A stretch of 64,000 bases of DNA from Ovis canadensis (GCF_042477335.2 NC_091263.1:67884501-67948500), one strand, 5' to 3'. Shown: positions 36,531 to 49,150, numbered from the stretch's first letter. Notes: generated by a model not told the origin, from the letters alone. Numbers and translations are program-made.

Positions 36531-39458
36531 GTAAGTGCTGCGGAGGGCCGGCCAGACTCAGGGGGCACCTCTAGCTGCCGTCGTCTCCGGAGCGGCGACC
36601 TTCCCTCCGGGCGCGACTTGTCACCTGTTGCCCTTAACGTCCCCTCCCACCCCGAGCCTTCCACAGACCCCGTCGGAGCCCCGAACCCTTGCCCAGCGGG
36701 CTTAGGAAGCACCCCGGACTGATGGATCTGATGGATCTAGAACCCAGGCCTCCTCTGGCCATCAGTTAGAAAGACAGACACCGTCCGCCCCCTCCAAGCG
36801 CCAGTTCCGAGACTCCCCACGGCCATGGGGTCGCCAAGGAGCCTGCCATGTGTGGTCTCAGAAAGAGTCTTGGAGTCTGTAAGCAGAGGAGGACAGGTCC
36901 CGAGTTTCTGCTTGCCTCGGCGAAGAGGCCGCTGACCTTAAGAAGCGTACTTCCTGCCTCAGCTGGGCCGGGACAGCCCACCCCTTAACTTTGCAAGACT
37001 CCAAAACTTAACTTTTGCCGGAGTCTCTCCACTCCTCCTGTCTGTCAGCGGACGGTTTATTGATCCTGAGCCATCCCAGGCCACGGCCTAGTCTGTTGAC
37101 CCTCAGTGGCTTGTGTTCTGGTGCAGAGTTTCAAGATAACCCCTAGACGACTGTTGCTGAAACACCTGTGGGTTTATGAGTAGTGGGGTGGCCGCACCAG
37201 ACTCAGGCCATGTTGTTAAGAGCCTAGGCGGGAAGGCTGGGCTTTCTTTTTGTGAGAAAAGCGTGTGTGGTTGGCACTTTGACCACGTGGCTCTCAGTGC
37301 ATTTGTATTCTCTGATACCCTTTGTCACTCTTCTCAGTTCCATCCGCTGTCCCATCTGCAAAAAAAATGAGCGCTGCCTGCGCTGGCCACAGCCTGTCCG
37401 CTCCTGTGCTTGTCTTACCACAGCAGTTTCCTTCCCAAACAGAGAAATGGGTCAGGGGCTCCTTGAGGGCAGAGGATCAGGCCTTAATCTGCTCGCTGCC
37501 CGCCTGCCACTTCCAGCCTTCTGGTCGCCTCTGCACAAGCTTAACTCTGCCATCTGCCTAATGCGGGCTGCTGGGTATTGTAGGGGGTTGAGGGAAGAGC
37601 TGCCACGCTGAGGTTGACTGTTTTCAGTGGCTCCTGCCCTCTGAAGTGGGCCCGTACTGAGTAAGTCCCACTTGACCCTCGCTCCCATGAGTTATGCTCA
37701 CAAATTGTTGAATGTCCTCTACTAGTTATGAGCTACTACTGTTGTTACCCTGGAGATCAAAGGTAATTGTCTCAGTGATGGGACGTGGTGTTCTTTGATT
37801 ACAAGAATCTGCAAAGGTTTTAGGACAGATATTTTCTGCTTCTGTTAAAACTGTTCTTTGTGTGGTGCTTCATTTCGTTTTTATTTTCTTTTCAGTCACT
37901 TTATTAGGAAAATAAACATACAGAATCATTGAAAAAATTGTGCAGTGAATGTCCACTCACCTGTTTGATTCTACAGTTAATATTTTACTCTGATTATGGT
38001 TGTGTTGCTTTAGAGTCAGTCCTCTAGTTGCTCTTCGGATGGTCTTTGCTCCTTTGCTGGCTGGTTTGGGGATACCAGATGGGTTCAGGAGCCACACTTT
38101 TAACCTGGTCCTTTGGGGATGAGATGGACCCCACAGATGTGTGTTAATGAGAGGAACCACCCAAAACAGCACAAAATCAGAGCCACTGGTGACTTTTTCC
38201 CGTGTTGCTCACTGAGGCTGTGGGCTGCTACCTCTAGAACAGGCAGTAGGCACTCAAGAAATGGCAGGCCCCCTGTTCCCTTTAGGGGAGAGGCTTGGAT
38301 AATGGGTAACCTGTGTTTTCTGGTGATTCCAAGGACAACTTTGGTGCCTCAAAACCAGAGTGTCTTTAATCCTGAGACAGAGGCAGCATATTGTCTAGCT
38401 GTGGTGCTGTGGTGCCAATCACTGATGGAACTCACAGGCTGGAGCTGCACTCACTAGAGCAGGCCCAGGCAGCAGAGCAGGTAGGATTCATTCACCAGAA
38501 GCCTCCTGTGAGCACAGATGGAGTTTGGCCTTGTCAGCATCTGCTCACCTACTGATCCTGCTCATCTGCTGAATGTTACTGTGTTGCTCAAAAGATAAAC
38601 AGTATTTCCCGTTTATGATCTCAATGCCAGGTTTCTGTTTTTCTTTGTTTTTAAAGCTCTTGGTTTAATAGCATCTGTTTGAATAACTAAATAAATCAAT
38701 AGGGTGAGTCTTGAACTGTTTCCATGGTTCTGTGTTTATCCTGCTGTTTTTAGAGGTGTCACTACACTCCCCCCTTAAGGGCGTCAGCCTCCGCACACAC
38801 GGGCTCCCTGACTGTCAGAAAATCAAGATGACAGAGCCGTGCTGCGTTGGGTAGAAGGTGGTTTTCCCCTCTTCCTCACTTTGGAGCCAGTTCTCCTGTT
38901 GGTTTTAGTGGCTGCCCATGGTCCTTCCTGTTCACACATGTCTCTGTGGCACTTGAAGGAACACAGGTGCCTGTTTCTAGTTGGGCCAGATCCTCTGCAG
39001 GGATGAGGATGTGTGTGTCAGTGTGTTTCTGAGGACAGACTTGAGCAGAATCTGTGGCCATGTGGCTGGTTCCAGGCCCGAGGGCAGGTACTGGAGTACT
39101 GTACCCTTGACCTGGGGCAGAAAACCAGGTTAGGGGAACCCTTGGAATCCAAAGGAAAAACTGAAGGGAAAAAGCATTCCAAGCAAGACATTGGTCTGCA
39201 GAGGGATAGGCCAAGAGAATCCCTGTGAGAGGGGCAGGGTGGGCTGGCAGCAAAATCAGAGGCAGTGGCTTCATGTGGAGCTGGAAGGAACTGTAGCCCC
39301 ACGTGCTTTTTCCAGGGCATCTGCAGCCCGGGTCAAGAGCAGGGCTTAGCAGCCTCAGCCAAAGGTAGCCACTGAGAATGTCTCTTCTTCTCCTTGCCCA
39401 TCTTCTCTGTGGAGGAAGGTAAAGGGTAACACCTCTCTACACTGCACATGAAAACACA

Positions 39459-39531
39459 CACACGTGCACACACACACGTACACACACACGTACACACACA
39501 TGTACACACACACGTACACACACACACGTAG
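39459..39531. repeat. Compound (CA)n/(ACGTAC) repeat
   Basis: CA dinucleotides broken at regular steps by CGTA, GTGC or TGTA words. Confidence 0.9.
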
Positions 39532-42059
39532 GAAGAGGTCAGAATACTTCCCGCAGACAGGCTACAATTGCCTCAAAATACTTTGAAGCAAAGGTGCCGT
39601 GGGTTTCCCACGGTCATGGCGAGATCGTTACTGCATGACTTGGTGCACAAGAGAGAAAGGCCATTTCACAAGGTGGACCTGATTCTGCCTTCCGAATAGG
39701 GTTCCGGATGTTTCCTCTGGGATTTCCAGTGGCCAGACATTGGCCCTGCACCCCCAAGTATGGATGTATGGCTCCTTCCTGAGCAACTGCCCACCTTCCT
39801 AAAAAAGACTGCTTTCTCCAAGCCCAGAAGCAGCACCTCACACTCCCAAGTCCCTCTTGACCCTGTTCTCCTGGATCAACCAACTGGAATTAGGGCCAGT
39901 TTTGTTCTAGTAGGAGTGACCAAGAAATCTGAAATTGTTGGTGGGAGGGAGGGGACCAAGAAAGGGTGCAAGAAGTGACGGACAAGGCTCAAGTCTTCAT
40001 TTCCTTTAGGAAAGATGACTATGAGGGGTGAGTGTTTGGGCTAGATGACCCAGGGCCCACAGTTAGTCAGTGCTTTAACTGTAGGTCTTCAGACATAATT
40101 GGGTCACCCAGTGAGGCTTTGTTCATGTGCGTTGAGGCATCAGCCTCTGAGCTGGCTTCTGACAGGCTCTCCAGCACTCTCCTAGGCACTGTCTTGAAGC
40201 CCTGGAGGGCAACTTGCCTGCCCACTGACTGCTTCAGTGCTGACTGACCCCAAGACCTCCAGGCCTTCACAGCTGCAGGTGCCAGCCAAGCGCCCCCCCT
40301 TCCCATAGGTGGTAGCTGGGTAGACGCTGTTGGGTATGCTGAAGCCAGTCAAGGCAATGGACTCTTCAGAAAGAGTTCTTTGCTTTTGACTGGTCCAAAC
40401 TGTCCTCATTCACATTCTTTCCTGGTCAGTGTGGAATTGACAACTGGTATGCTCCACCTTGACCAGGAGTCAGGGAGGAGCCCGCTGTATGGTGCCCTGT
40501 CTGGGTCACGTCTTAGCTGTTGTGTTGGGAGCAAGTACAACAAATCTGGCAGGCCGGGCAAGGTTGTCTCCTGTGCCCATAACTTCTCCTCCCTTTCTCA
40601 TCCATCTTTCCCAACATGGCTACTCAGATGCTGTTGTGGACTGAAAAAATATATATACACAACGTGAGAGTTACGAGTTAAGTTTTACCTAGGGCAAAAT
40701 AAGAAGTTTAGCCTGGGAGACAGCATCTCGGGCCTCTCAGATAGCTCTGAGGAACTGCTCCACAGAGGTAGCGGCTAAGGTCAGTACTATATATGATTTT
40801 AGTGAAAGGGGGAGCACGCAGTCAAGCACACATTTTGCAAAGGCTTGCAACTAGTCGTGAGCAGCAGATGTCACTGTGAACGATCTAGTGCTTTTCTCGA
40901 TATGAGAAGATGTAAGGTTTGGGCTCATAAAATCTCCTCCTGAAAATACCTGTTCATACCTATCTGCAGGCCTGTTCTGCTAGTTTCCCAGAGCACAGAG
41001 CGCCTCGCTGCTGATCTCCATCCTGAACTCGTCAGAATGTGTTGAAGGTCAGTGACTGCAGTGGTTAGAGTGACTTAATCCTTGTAGAGGCAGATGGCAA
41101 GTGCCCATTTCCAGTTGGCACGGTGGTGTTCCTGCCAGAGTCAGCTTCTGGGCAACATTAGGAGTATTAGTCATTTGTACCATAGTGTGAAGAAGTTTAT
41201 ATGAGTCAGCATCTTTTATCTTAATTTGAGGTTGAACTGCTGTCTCTGTTGTTTAAGGCATTAGTGCAACTGGGCAGGTGTGGGAGGAATTTGGAAGTCG
41301 AGGAAGGTCCTTCACCTCTAAAATAATACCTCGGTTGTGACTTGGAAGCCAGGCAGTTGTCCCAGGTAGTAAATAAGAATTTTTAAAAATGTGTTTAGTC
41401 CCTTTTTGTCTTTATCAGAAGCTTGGATGCTTTCAGACATTCTGGATAAGCTTAAACCTAATTTTGTGTTGTTGGCAAGAGATTCCACTGTTCCCTCCAA
41501 TTTTATAAAATAAATTTCTCTGGTATTTAAAAGAGCTTGCCAGAAACTAGTGAAGGAGGTGTTTACAATGTCATCAGCAAGGACCCTGGGTTCCTGGAGG
41601 TGATTTGCACTGTGGGGGTCTTGCAAGGTGCTGGAGGCCTGGAGCCCATGGCGTGTGGACAGAGCAATCTCTGAGTGTCTCCCGAATTAGGAGAGCAGTT
41701 TGCAGTGGGTTGTAGAGGTCAGGACCATGCTGGTTCATGCCAGAAGTCTGGGATCCCCGCGATATAGTAGGAAACACATATTTGGTCTCTGTCCCTGGTT
41801 CCTGGCACAGAACTTCTAATACTCTTGGAATTTCCTGACTAATAGGAGTGTCCTTTGTTATTCAAAACAAAACCCTTTCAACCACACAGGCAGTTTATGC
41901 TAGTAAGGTTGGCTTTTCCTGGGCCCCTGGATAGGTGGTGTCTTGGTAAGGGCTGGTTGCTAGAGGACTTTCAGCCCCATCCCTTAGACCTCGCTTCAGA
42001 AGGGCTGAAGGTGGAGTTAATCACCAGTAGCCAGTGATTTCATCAGTCGTACATTAAGT

Positions 42060-43125
42060 AATAAAATGCTCAAAATTTTCCAAGTGAGGCTTCAACAGTA
42101 TGTGAACCGAGAACTTTCAGATGTTCAAGCTAGATTTAGAAAAGGCAGAGGAACCAGAGATCAAATTGCCAACATTCGTTGGATCGTAGAAAAAGCAAGA
42201 GAGTTCCAGAAAAACATCTACTTCTGCTTTATTGACTACGCCAAAGCCTTTGACTGTGTGGATCACAACAAACTGTGGAACATTCTTCAAGAGATGAGAA
42301 TACTAGACCAGCTTACCTGCCTCCTGAGAAATCTGTATGCAGATCAGGAAGCAACAGTTAGAACTGGGTATGGAACAACAGACTGGTTTCAAATCAGGAA
42401 AGGAGTACGTCAAGGCTGTATATTGTCACCCTGCTTATTTAACTTCTGTGCAGAATACGTCGTGTGAAATGTTAGGCTGGATGAAGCACAAGCTGGAATT
42501 GAGACTGCTGGGAGAAATACCAATAACCTCAGGTATGCAGATGACACCACCCTTACGGCAGAAAGTGAAGAGGAACTGAAGAGCCTCTTGATAAAAGTGA
42601 AAGGGGAAAGTGAAAAGCTGGCTTAAAACCCAACATTCGAAAAACAAACATTATGGCAGCTGGTCCCAGCACTTCATGGCAAATAGATGGGGAAACAGTG
42701 ACAGACTTTATTTTCCAGGCTCCAAAATCAGTGCAGATGGTGACTGCAGCCTTGGAGGAAAAGGTATGACCAACCTAGACAACATATTAAAAGCAGAGAC
42801 ATTACTTTGCTGACAAAGGTCCATCTAGTCATGAACAGATCCATGGTTTTTCCAGTAGTCATGTTTGGATGTGAGAGTTGGACCGTAAAGCTGAGCACTG
42901 AAGAGCTGATGCTTTTGAACCGTGGTGTTGGAGACCTCTGTGAGTCTCTTGGTCTGCAAGCAGATCAAACCAGTCAGTCGTAAACGAAATCAGTGGTGAA
43001 TATTCATTGGGAGGACTGATGCTGAAGCTGGAGCTTCAGTCCTTTGGCCACCTGATGTGAAGAACTGACTCATTGGAAAAGACCTTGATGCTGGGAAAGA
43101 TTAAAGGTGGGAGGAGAAGGGGATG
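42060..43125 (+). mobile_element. BovB fragment lacking its 3' end
   Basis: Sense BovB from 'aaaatgctcaaaattttcca' through the reverse transcriptase (first frame 42066-42467, 'CFIDYAKAFDCVDHNKLWNI') to about 43125. The RT active-site YADD is readable near 42535. Frameshifts follow. The usual 3' tail is missing: homology stops at 'ggaggagaaggggatgatga'. Confidence 0.85.
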
Positions 43126-43283
43126 ATGACAGAGGGTGGTCAGAAGTACAGGCAGTGACAGGTACTGGGACTTGTGACTGGTGTCTGAAGCCTGGGCAGT
43201 CTTGTGGACTGAACCCTTAACGCGTGGCGTCTGCACTGACTCCAGAGTCAGAATTAGAGTTAGTTAGTTAGAGTTGAATTGAG

Positions 43284-43405
43284 GGGCTTTCCTGGTGGCC
43301 CAGTGATTAGGACTCCAAGCTTTCAGTGCTGAAGGCCTGCGTTTGATCCCTGGTCAGGGAACTAAGATCCCATAAGCCATGTGGCATGAACAAAAAGAAA
43401 ACGAA
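43284..43405 (+). mobile_element. CHR-type SINE with 10-bp target duplication
   Basis: The sense head 'gggctttcctggtggcccag' is followed by 'gcgtttgatccctggtcagg' and an A-rich tail. 'ttgaattgag' occurs at 43274-43283 and 43406-43415 as a direct repeat. Confidence 0.85.
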
Positions 43406-44479
43406 TTGAATTGAGTTGCAAGACACCCAGTGGTGATAACTAGATATTGGTATGGGGAAAAGCCACACATTTGGTGTCAGAAGTGTTAGGCTTAAAAACA
43501 GCTCATCCTTAAGCCAAAGGGCAAGCTCATCTGGAGATACAAGGAAATAGATGGAGGGGGACTGCCCCCATTCTGTCTTTTGTTCAGTAATAACCTCAGG
43601 ATCAGGAAAAGGGAGGCCAGAATACTGAGAGTCATTCTTTCAAATCCATGAAACTAGCATTCCTATGGAGACCATTTGCTTCCTGAAACCTTGGCAGGTG
43701 CGACCCCCAGCCGTGTGGGGAAGCCTGCTGTGACCTATAGACCCAGCAACAGTTTCTCAGGGCTTTTACCTTGGTGGTGATGCAGGCTTTTGGGAAAACC
43801 AACTTGTGTAATCAGTGCTTGGGCACAGCTCACCCCATGACCTGGGAGCTTGGCCTTGGCAGAGGGGGGTACGCCAGGGTTCAGGCAGAGAAGGCCTCCT
43901 GGGCTCGGGCTGACACCTGCAGCTTCACCAAAGCACCAGGAGGCCCGGAAGGAGCATGTTTCTGTCTGGTCAGGCTCACCCTGCCAAGATGCCAGTTTGG
44001 TTTACGGACACTGTTGCTCTCATGCCAAGCTCCAAAGAGGGCTGGTTTCTAGGAAATCGAGGTTGGTTGTATGGTTCGTGCGATATCCCAGCCAGAGCCT
44101 GGATGAGGTGACTCAGCGTGTGGTTGTCAGGACTTCCTCTCCAGGTTCCGCCCTCCCCTCATGTTTGGGTTCTCCCCCTAGCTCTCAGTATGCACACAGA
44201 CCCAGTGGACTCGGCAGGTCATCATCTTTCAAGGCCATTTCCCCCCAAAGCTACAAGGCTGTCTGTTGACCATAATCGAATAAGAGGCATGCAGGTACAG
44301 ACGTGGCCTCGACACCTGTCACGCCCTTTCCTCCTCGGGTCTCTTTGATGACCTCCTATTCATTTTTCAGGCCTCGCCCAACCCAGTCACCATCAGAGTG
44401 TCCACCACACTCTCCCTTCCCCAAGTGGAATGAACGTTCCCTTCCTCGGGTCCCATTGCATCTTGTTAAATTCATCCCA

Positions 44480-44790
44480 GTGCTGCTATTTCTTTTGTTG
44501 AGATAAAATGCACACAAGTGAGGTTTGACACAAGTTTGTCAAGTGTACACAGTCACGTACCCACCACCATAATCAAGACGGAACAGAATTGCTCCCCAGG
44601 TTTCTGCATGTTCTCCTGTAGTCAGACCCTCCCTTTCCCGTCAGTCCTCGGCAGCGGTAGGTCTGATTTCTCCCCAGAGTTTCCCCTTTGTAAGAGTAGC
44701 AGGCACATGGAATTGTAAAGTAGATGGCTTTTCAGTCTGGCTTCTTTCACTTGGCAGACGTAATGTGTTGTGTGTATCCCTGGTTCACTC
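44480..44790 (-). repeat. Old L1M 3'-end fragment, antisense
   Basis: 'ttgagataaaatgcacacaa', 'acccaccaccataatcaaga' and 'ggcttctttcacttggcaga' follow the antisense L1M 3' UTR order, like 4445-4895. Confidence 0.55.
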
Positions 44791-46760
44791 CCTTCCCCTA
44801 ACTGAGTGCTCATAACTTTTCATTCGAATCTCTGCGTGGACCTCTTCTGCTTTATCAGCACATCTAAACGCCTTCCTGTCTGTCTTGTCGGCGCACAGCC
44901 GAGCTCCTCCAGGGCTGGATGGTGCCTGTGTGCCCTGAAACCGCAGACTGAACTTGGCAGGGCGGTGCTGGGCAGCTGTGCGCTGACAGTGGTGGTCCTC
45001 GACCATCTCCTCCTTGCTGGGAGGTGCCGAGTGTCTCCCAGGCAGCAGGGCCTCTGCGCAAGTCTGACCCATCCTGGGCTGCTGCTCTCTAGGGCCCTGG
45101 CTGGTCCCTGCCTGGGCTGTGTGTTCAGCAGGGGCCCAGAGAGCCGCCCAGGGAAGGCAGGCTGGCTTCTGGTAATCCAGCCTACCCTCGCTTTGAGGGT
45201 GGGGTGCCAGCACTTTTACTGGGGACTTTGGCAGAGTCTGTGGGTCCTGTGACCCTCCGGGGCTCTGTGTCTGAGACTCCTGAGGGTGTGGTGCTGGCTG
45301 TCTAGTTCCTCCTAGGCCGGAGAAGCCCTCTTTGGGCCTTGTTTTCCCTGAGTCACAGCCACGCAGGCTTGTGAGTTAAAAATAGGCCTCGGGACATCTG
45401 CGCCATGACAGCCCCTCCCTGCGCCCCAGGCTGACCTGGAATGCTTTTGTAAATATTTGGGAACTTGGAGTTCTCCACCGTTTTTCCTCCTGCCTTGTCT
45501 CCTGGAGTAGTGAGGGTGACGGGAGCATGTAGGCCAGCTCGTGTTTCAAACACTCAGGCTGGCGGCACACTTGAGAGGCCCTGGAGTTCAGAGCAGTTCC
45601 CAGAAGCCAGTGGAAGTGGTAGCATTTGCTGGAGCGACAGTGGCTCTGTGTGGAGCTAAAGGGGGTGAGTTCAGACTGACCAGCGTTCCCCTCCATGCTG
45701 GCCCGGGCCATAGACGAGTTACACAGCTTCTCTGCACCCAGGTTCTCCCTGCACGTTGTCTGCCCCTCCCCCAGCCCCAGGGTACTGCTGAGGATTCAAA
45801 TGACTGAGTGTGTAAAGCACCTCGCAGGCCCAGTGTACAGGTGGCTACTCTGGCCACCCCTCGTCTTGCCAGCCCATTTTGCCAGCAAACGTTAACGCCT
45901 TTGCATTGGCCATCTGAGGCAAGGACTAGAGGTTCTGGAAGGAGGATTCGTTGGTGTCCACGTGCACGTCCACACATCCTTCCAACGCTGCTCGGATCTC
46001 CTCTTTTTTGGTCTCCCGCCACCACTGTGTCCTGACATCCCTTTAGCAGCTGCCCAAGTAGCGCTGGTAACTCGGGACTCACCAGCCGTGAGAGGACTAG
46101 CCACGCTTAAAATAGACACGTCCCTTGGCTATGCAGGCCCCCGGTAGCCCCTGGTGTCTATCCTCCCCGGCTGAGACGGACGCTGAGTGGCTGGAGGCCA
46201 CAGACCTCCCCGAGAGGCAAGCCAGGCTCTCCTTGGTCCAGAAGCCCTGAGGGTATGTGTCCTCAGCCTCTCTCTCCACGGCTGCTACTGGCCAGAGCTT
46301 CCCAGCCCTTCTTCCGAAAGCAGCCTGGGAGGGCGTGGGGCCGGGCACGCAGGAGACGGAGCTGGAATGGCCGCACCTCAGGCCTAGCTGCAGTGAGTGG
46401 CGGGCTGGACTGGTTCTGGCCTCGCTGTAGCAGGGTGAGGGGAGCGCTGGGAGGTTTTTAAAGGTGGAAAGTGAGGTAGGCCTGCCTAAGAGGGCAGCCT
46501 GGGAGGGGAGCTCAGAAGAATAGGTGGCTCTATTTAGTTGATCTCATTTCTTCTGAAGTCCAAACCAGGTCATTGTTCCTGAATGTAAGTGTCTCAGAGA
46601 ATGTAAGTGTATCAGAACAAGGCTCACACAGAAGGGTCTAGCCCTTCCCGTTCAGAGGAGACGCCCAGATGGGGTGCCGTTGCTCCCGAAGCAGCGTCCC
46701 TCTCCCACTGACTTCAAACCTGCCTGTGACCCCTTCCTCCACGGCCTCCTCCCCATGCAG

Positions 46761-46848
46761 GTGCCACCATGGAGTCTGACCGCTGCTGAGCAGCCCCGGG
46801 CAGGAAGCGCACAGCCAGGAAAGGTGGCCCCAGACGGTCACGGCCACC
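46761..46848 (+). other. FYCO1: FYCO1 exon 2 leader with upstream ORF
   Basis: The acceptor 'ctcctccccatgcag' ends at 46760. The leader contains a six-codon ORF, ATG at 46769 to TGA at 46787-46789, in a GCCACCATGG context as good as that of the main start. The stop lies 59 bases before the main ATG. Confidence 0.65.
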
Positions 46849-46903
46849 ATGGCGTCCACCAGCGGCGAGAGCCAGCTGCAGAGAATCATCCGCGATTTAC
46901 AAG
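46849..46903 (+). CDS. FYCO1: FYCO1 coding exon 2 (start)
   Basis: FYCO1 (FYVE and coiled-coil domain 1) binds Rab7, PI3P and LC3 on late endosomes and autophagosomes and recruits kinesin for plus-end transport; human loss-of-function causes recessive cataract. This exon encodes residues 1-18 (MASTSGESQL...) plus one base of codon 19 and ends at donor gtacgg at 46904. The start has a perfect Kozak context and matches the human N-terminus apart from a few residues. The next exon completes codon 19 as Asp. The full protein also has C-terminal FYVE, LIR and GOLD-type regions that lie beyond this window. Confidence 0.93.
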
Positions 46904-47854
46904 GTACGGCCCGGCCGCAGGGCACCCCGAGCTTGGCCCTGAGGGAGCTGTGGCTGTGCTTTGCAGGGGCCGGCTGAGTTTCAGCCCTGTGATCTGTGTT
47001 TACACCGATGGTAATCAGAGCCCTCGGCACACATCACAGAAACATTTGGGCCTCAGATGTCCACCGCATGTGAAGCTGGAAGAACTTGCCTGGCCCTCCT
47101 CTCAGAAACTGTAGAGGCAGTGTGTAGACAAAATCAGATGCCCCTTTTTGTGTCTGACTGTCGTGTGTGTGTGTCTATGCGTGTGTGTGTACACACACCA
47201 TTGGGCAATGCTGGACTTGGCTCCCCTGTGAAGGAGTATTCACCCGCCCTCTGAGTAGGAAGACGACATACCTGCCTTTCTTGTTTTGCTCTTCCACCTG
47301 GTCCCGGGTGAACTCACTCCAGTTGGGCCTGCTGCCTCCCAGCCTTTCCTGAGCTCTGTTGCCCAGCAAGAGAGGCCGGCTCGTGGGCCTTGGCTGCACA
47401 GAGGGAGAGCGGCCGGGGGTGCGTGTGAGGAGAGCACGCTTGGAGGAATGGGCTGTGTTCTCTGCTGACTGCGGAGTCCAGGGCCCAAGGCCACTTTGTG
47501 GGTGCCGTCCCGAGGGTCAGAGGTTTAGCAAGTTTTCCGTCCCTCGTGGATCACCGGGGCAGGTCTCGTGAGCCTCTCTGGAGCACCGGCACGTGTGCCG
47601 TACCCCCTTCCTCCACGTCACGGGGGCCCTGGTGATACTCCTAATAAACCCAAGGCCCAGGCTCCTGACTGCTCAGACCTGTGATAACCAACTGCATCGC
47701 TCCAGGCCAGTGGAGGCCGCAGGAGTGTTCATTGTGAGGGTCACAACTAGATGAGATAAAAATCACTTTCTCAGACTTATCTCCTATTTATGTAGAGCTT
47801 TGGGCCTCTACTAGCTGATGATTACGTGGCATTTCACTGTGCCAGGCACAGGTC

Positions 47855-48040
47855 TCATAGATAATAACTCGTTGGGTCCTCACGTTTGGTCCTGCGAGGC
47901 AGGAGCCATTTCGTTCCCATTTTGCAGATGTAGAAACAGACACAGAGAGGCTAAGTGACTTGCCTAAGGTCACACATCCTGTCAGAGCCCAGGTTTGCAC
48001 ACACAGCAGGTGCCATGGGCTGCACTCTTAACCACACCAG
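47855..48040 (+). repeat. MIR SINE
   Basis: 'cattttgcagatgtagaaac', 'agaggctaagtgacttgcct' and 'aaggtcacacatcctgtcag' give a clear MIR core in sense. Confidence 0.8.
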
Positions 48041-48087
48041 GCCACGTCCAGCTGCAGTGTGAGATGCCGCTTTTCTTTTTAAATCTC

Positions 48088-48117
48088 CACACGCGCATAT
48101 ACGCGCGCACACACACA
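48088..48117. repeat. Alternating purine-pyrimidine (Z-prone) tract
   Basis: Thirty bases alternate strictly between pyrimidine and purine and include CGCG and CGCGCG cores. Confidence 0.85.
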
Positions 48118-49029
48118 GTAAGTAAAGCGACAGTCCCTGTAAACCCGAGTTTGCCCTGGTCTTCAGAGCCTTCTCCCCAAAGTAGACCATCTTCTCTGTG
48201 TTTCAGTCTCCGGGTCTCACGTTGACTCTGGGACCTGGGGGTCCTGATTGGAGGGAGGAGAGAGGAAGGGAGGAGCCGTGGCAGAGCTTGTGATCCAGGG
48301 AAGAGGACAGGCATCTGCTTTTGTTCAGTTGCCCTTTTCCACCCCGCGAGCTGTCCTTGCTGTCATCCCCCATGTCCCAGGTCATCCCAGTGTCCGGTAC
48401 GCAGTGCTCAGAGCACCTCAGTGGGAAGTTTCAAAAGGCATCACACTTTCTCAAGACCCTTTCCTTTCATCTGTTGGTAACAGTCAGAGTTTAGAGCAGG
48501 AAATTTCATATTCCATATCCAAGGCTCCTTCTTTCTGCATTTCAGGAGTTCCCACATCAGATGCTGTGAGCTTTGCCCCTGCATGAGGGTGGAGGAGAAG
48601 GCTCTGTGTCCTTCCCGGTCCCTGGCCCCTGGCCCTCAGAGCCCCCACAGCAAACGCTTCTCATCAGGCACACTGGACATTGGTCACGTGTTGTGAGGCT
48701 CAGTCCCAAAGAACCTCTTTGCTGTTGGCTCCCTTGGCCTGAGGGGTCAGAGTTGGTTAACTTTTAACAGCTCAGGCCCAGCTTCAGTCTTGGGCACAGC
48801 TGCTTTCTAATGGCTCCTTTTCTTTCAAGAATTGTCAGTGAAGGCAGTTTTGTCCTGCATATCCCAAACCATCTCAGCTGGGGACGTTTTTCTCAGGGTC
48901 TAAACCAGACCCACCTTCTGACAGTCCCTCTGTCCCACAGAAGGGCTGTGAGTGAGAGTGAGAGGGGTTTTTCCTCGTTTTCTGCATTGGGAGGTAAATC
49001 GTCTTAGAAGTTAAGAGAGGACCCCTGGG

Positions 49030-49150
49030 TCTCTTGAGAGAACCAGGGTTCTTGTCCCAGCTCTGCCGTTGGCCGCCCTTAATCTTTGGCCAGGTGCTCT
49101 GACCTCTCTGTGAGCTCCTCGTCTGTAAAGTGGGGATGAAAATGCCCACC
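49030..49150 (-). repeat. MIR SINE fragment
   Basis: 'gttcttgtcccagctctgcc' and 'gctcctcgtctgtaaagtgg' are the antisense MIR core. Confidence 0.65.

Larger units (their letters stand above)
36300..36720. promoter_or_regulatory. FYCO1: FYCO1 CpG-island promoter
   Basis: GC-rich sequence with about two dozen CpGs between 36410 and 36640, no TATA box, three ZNF143-type motifs upstream and a strong donor (gtaagt at 36531). This fits a TATA-less housekeeping promoter for the FYCO1 transcript whose ATG exon is 10 kb downstream. The transcription start is not fixed by the sequence. Confidence 0.65.
36531..46760 (+). other. FYCO1: FYCO1 intron 1
   Basis: About 10.2 kb from the donor at 36531 to an acceptor ending 'ccccatgcag' at 46760. 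It holds an old L1M piece (about 37880-38010), the CA repeat at 39459, an unassigned block at 40630-41780, BovB at 42060, a CHR SINE at 43284, L1M sequence at 44480 and a MIR-like piece near 45690-45830. The part from 44.8 to 46.7 kb is GC-rich with many overlapping frames but no domains; no gene is called. Confidence 0.6.

Noticed and set aside
39459..39531. CRISPR-like regular repeat
   Set aside because: It is a compound CA microsatellite in a mammalian genome with no unique spacers.
44785..46461. Cluster of overlapping frames in GC-rich FYCO1 intron 1, for example 45588-46082
   Set aside because: Frames overlap on both strands with no family resemblance, consistent with few stops in GC-rich intron.
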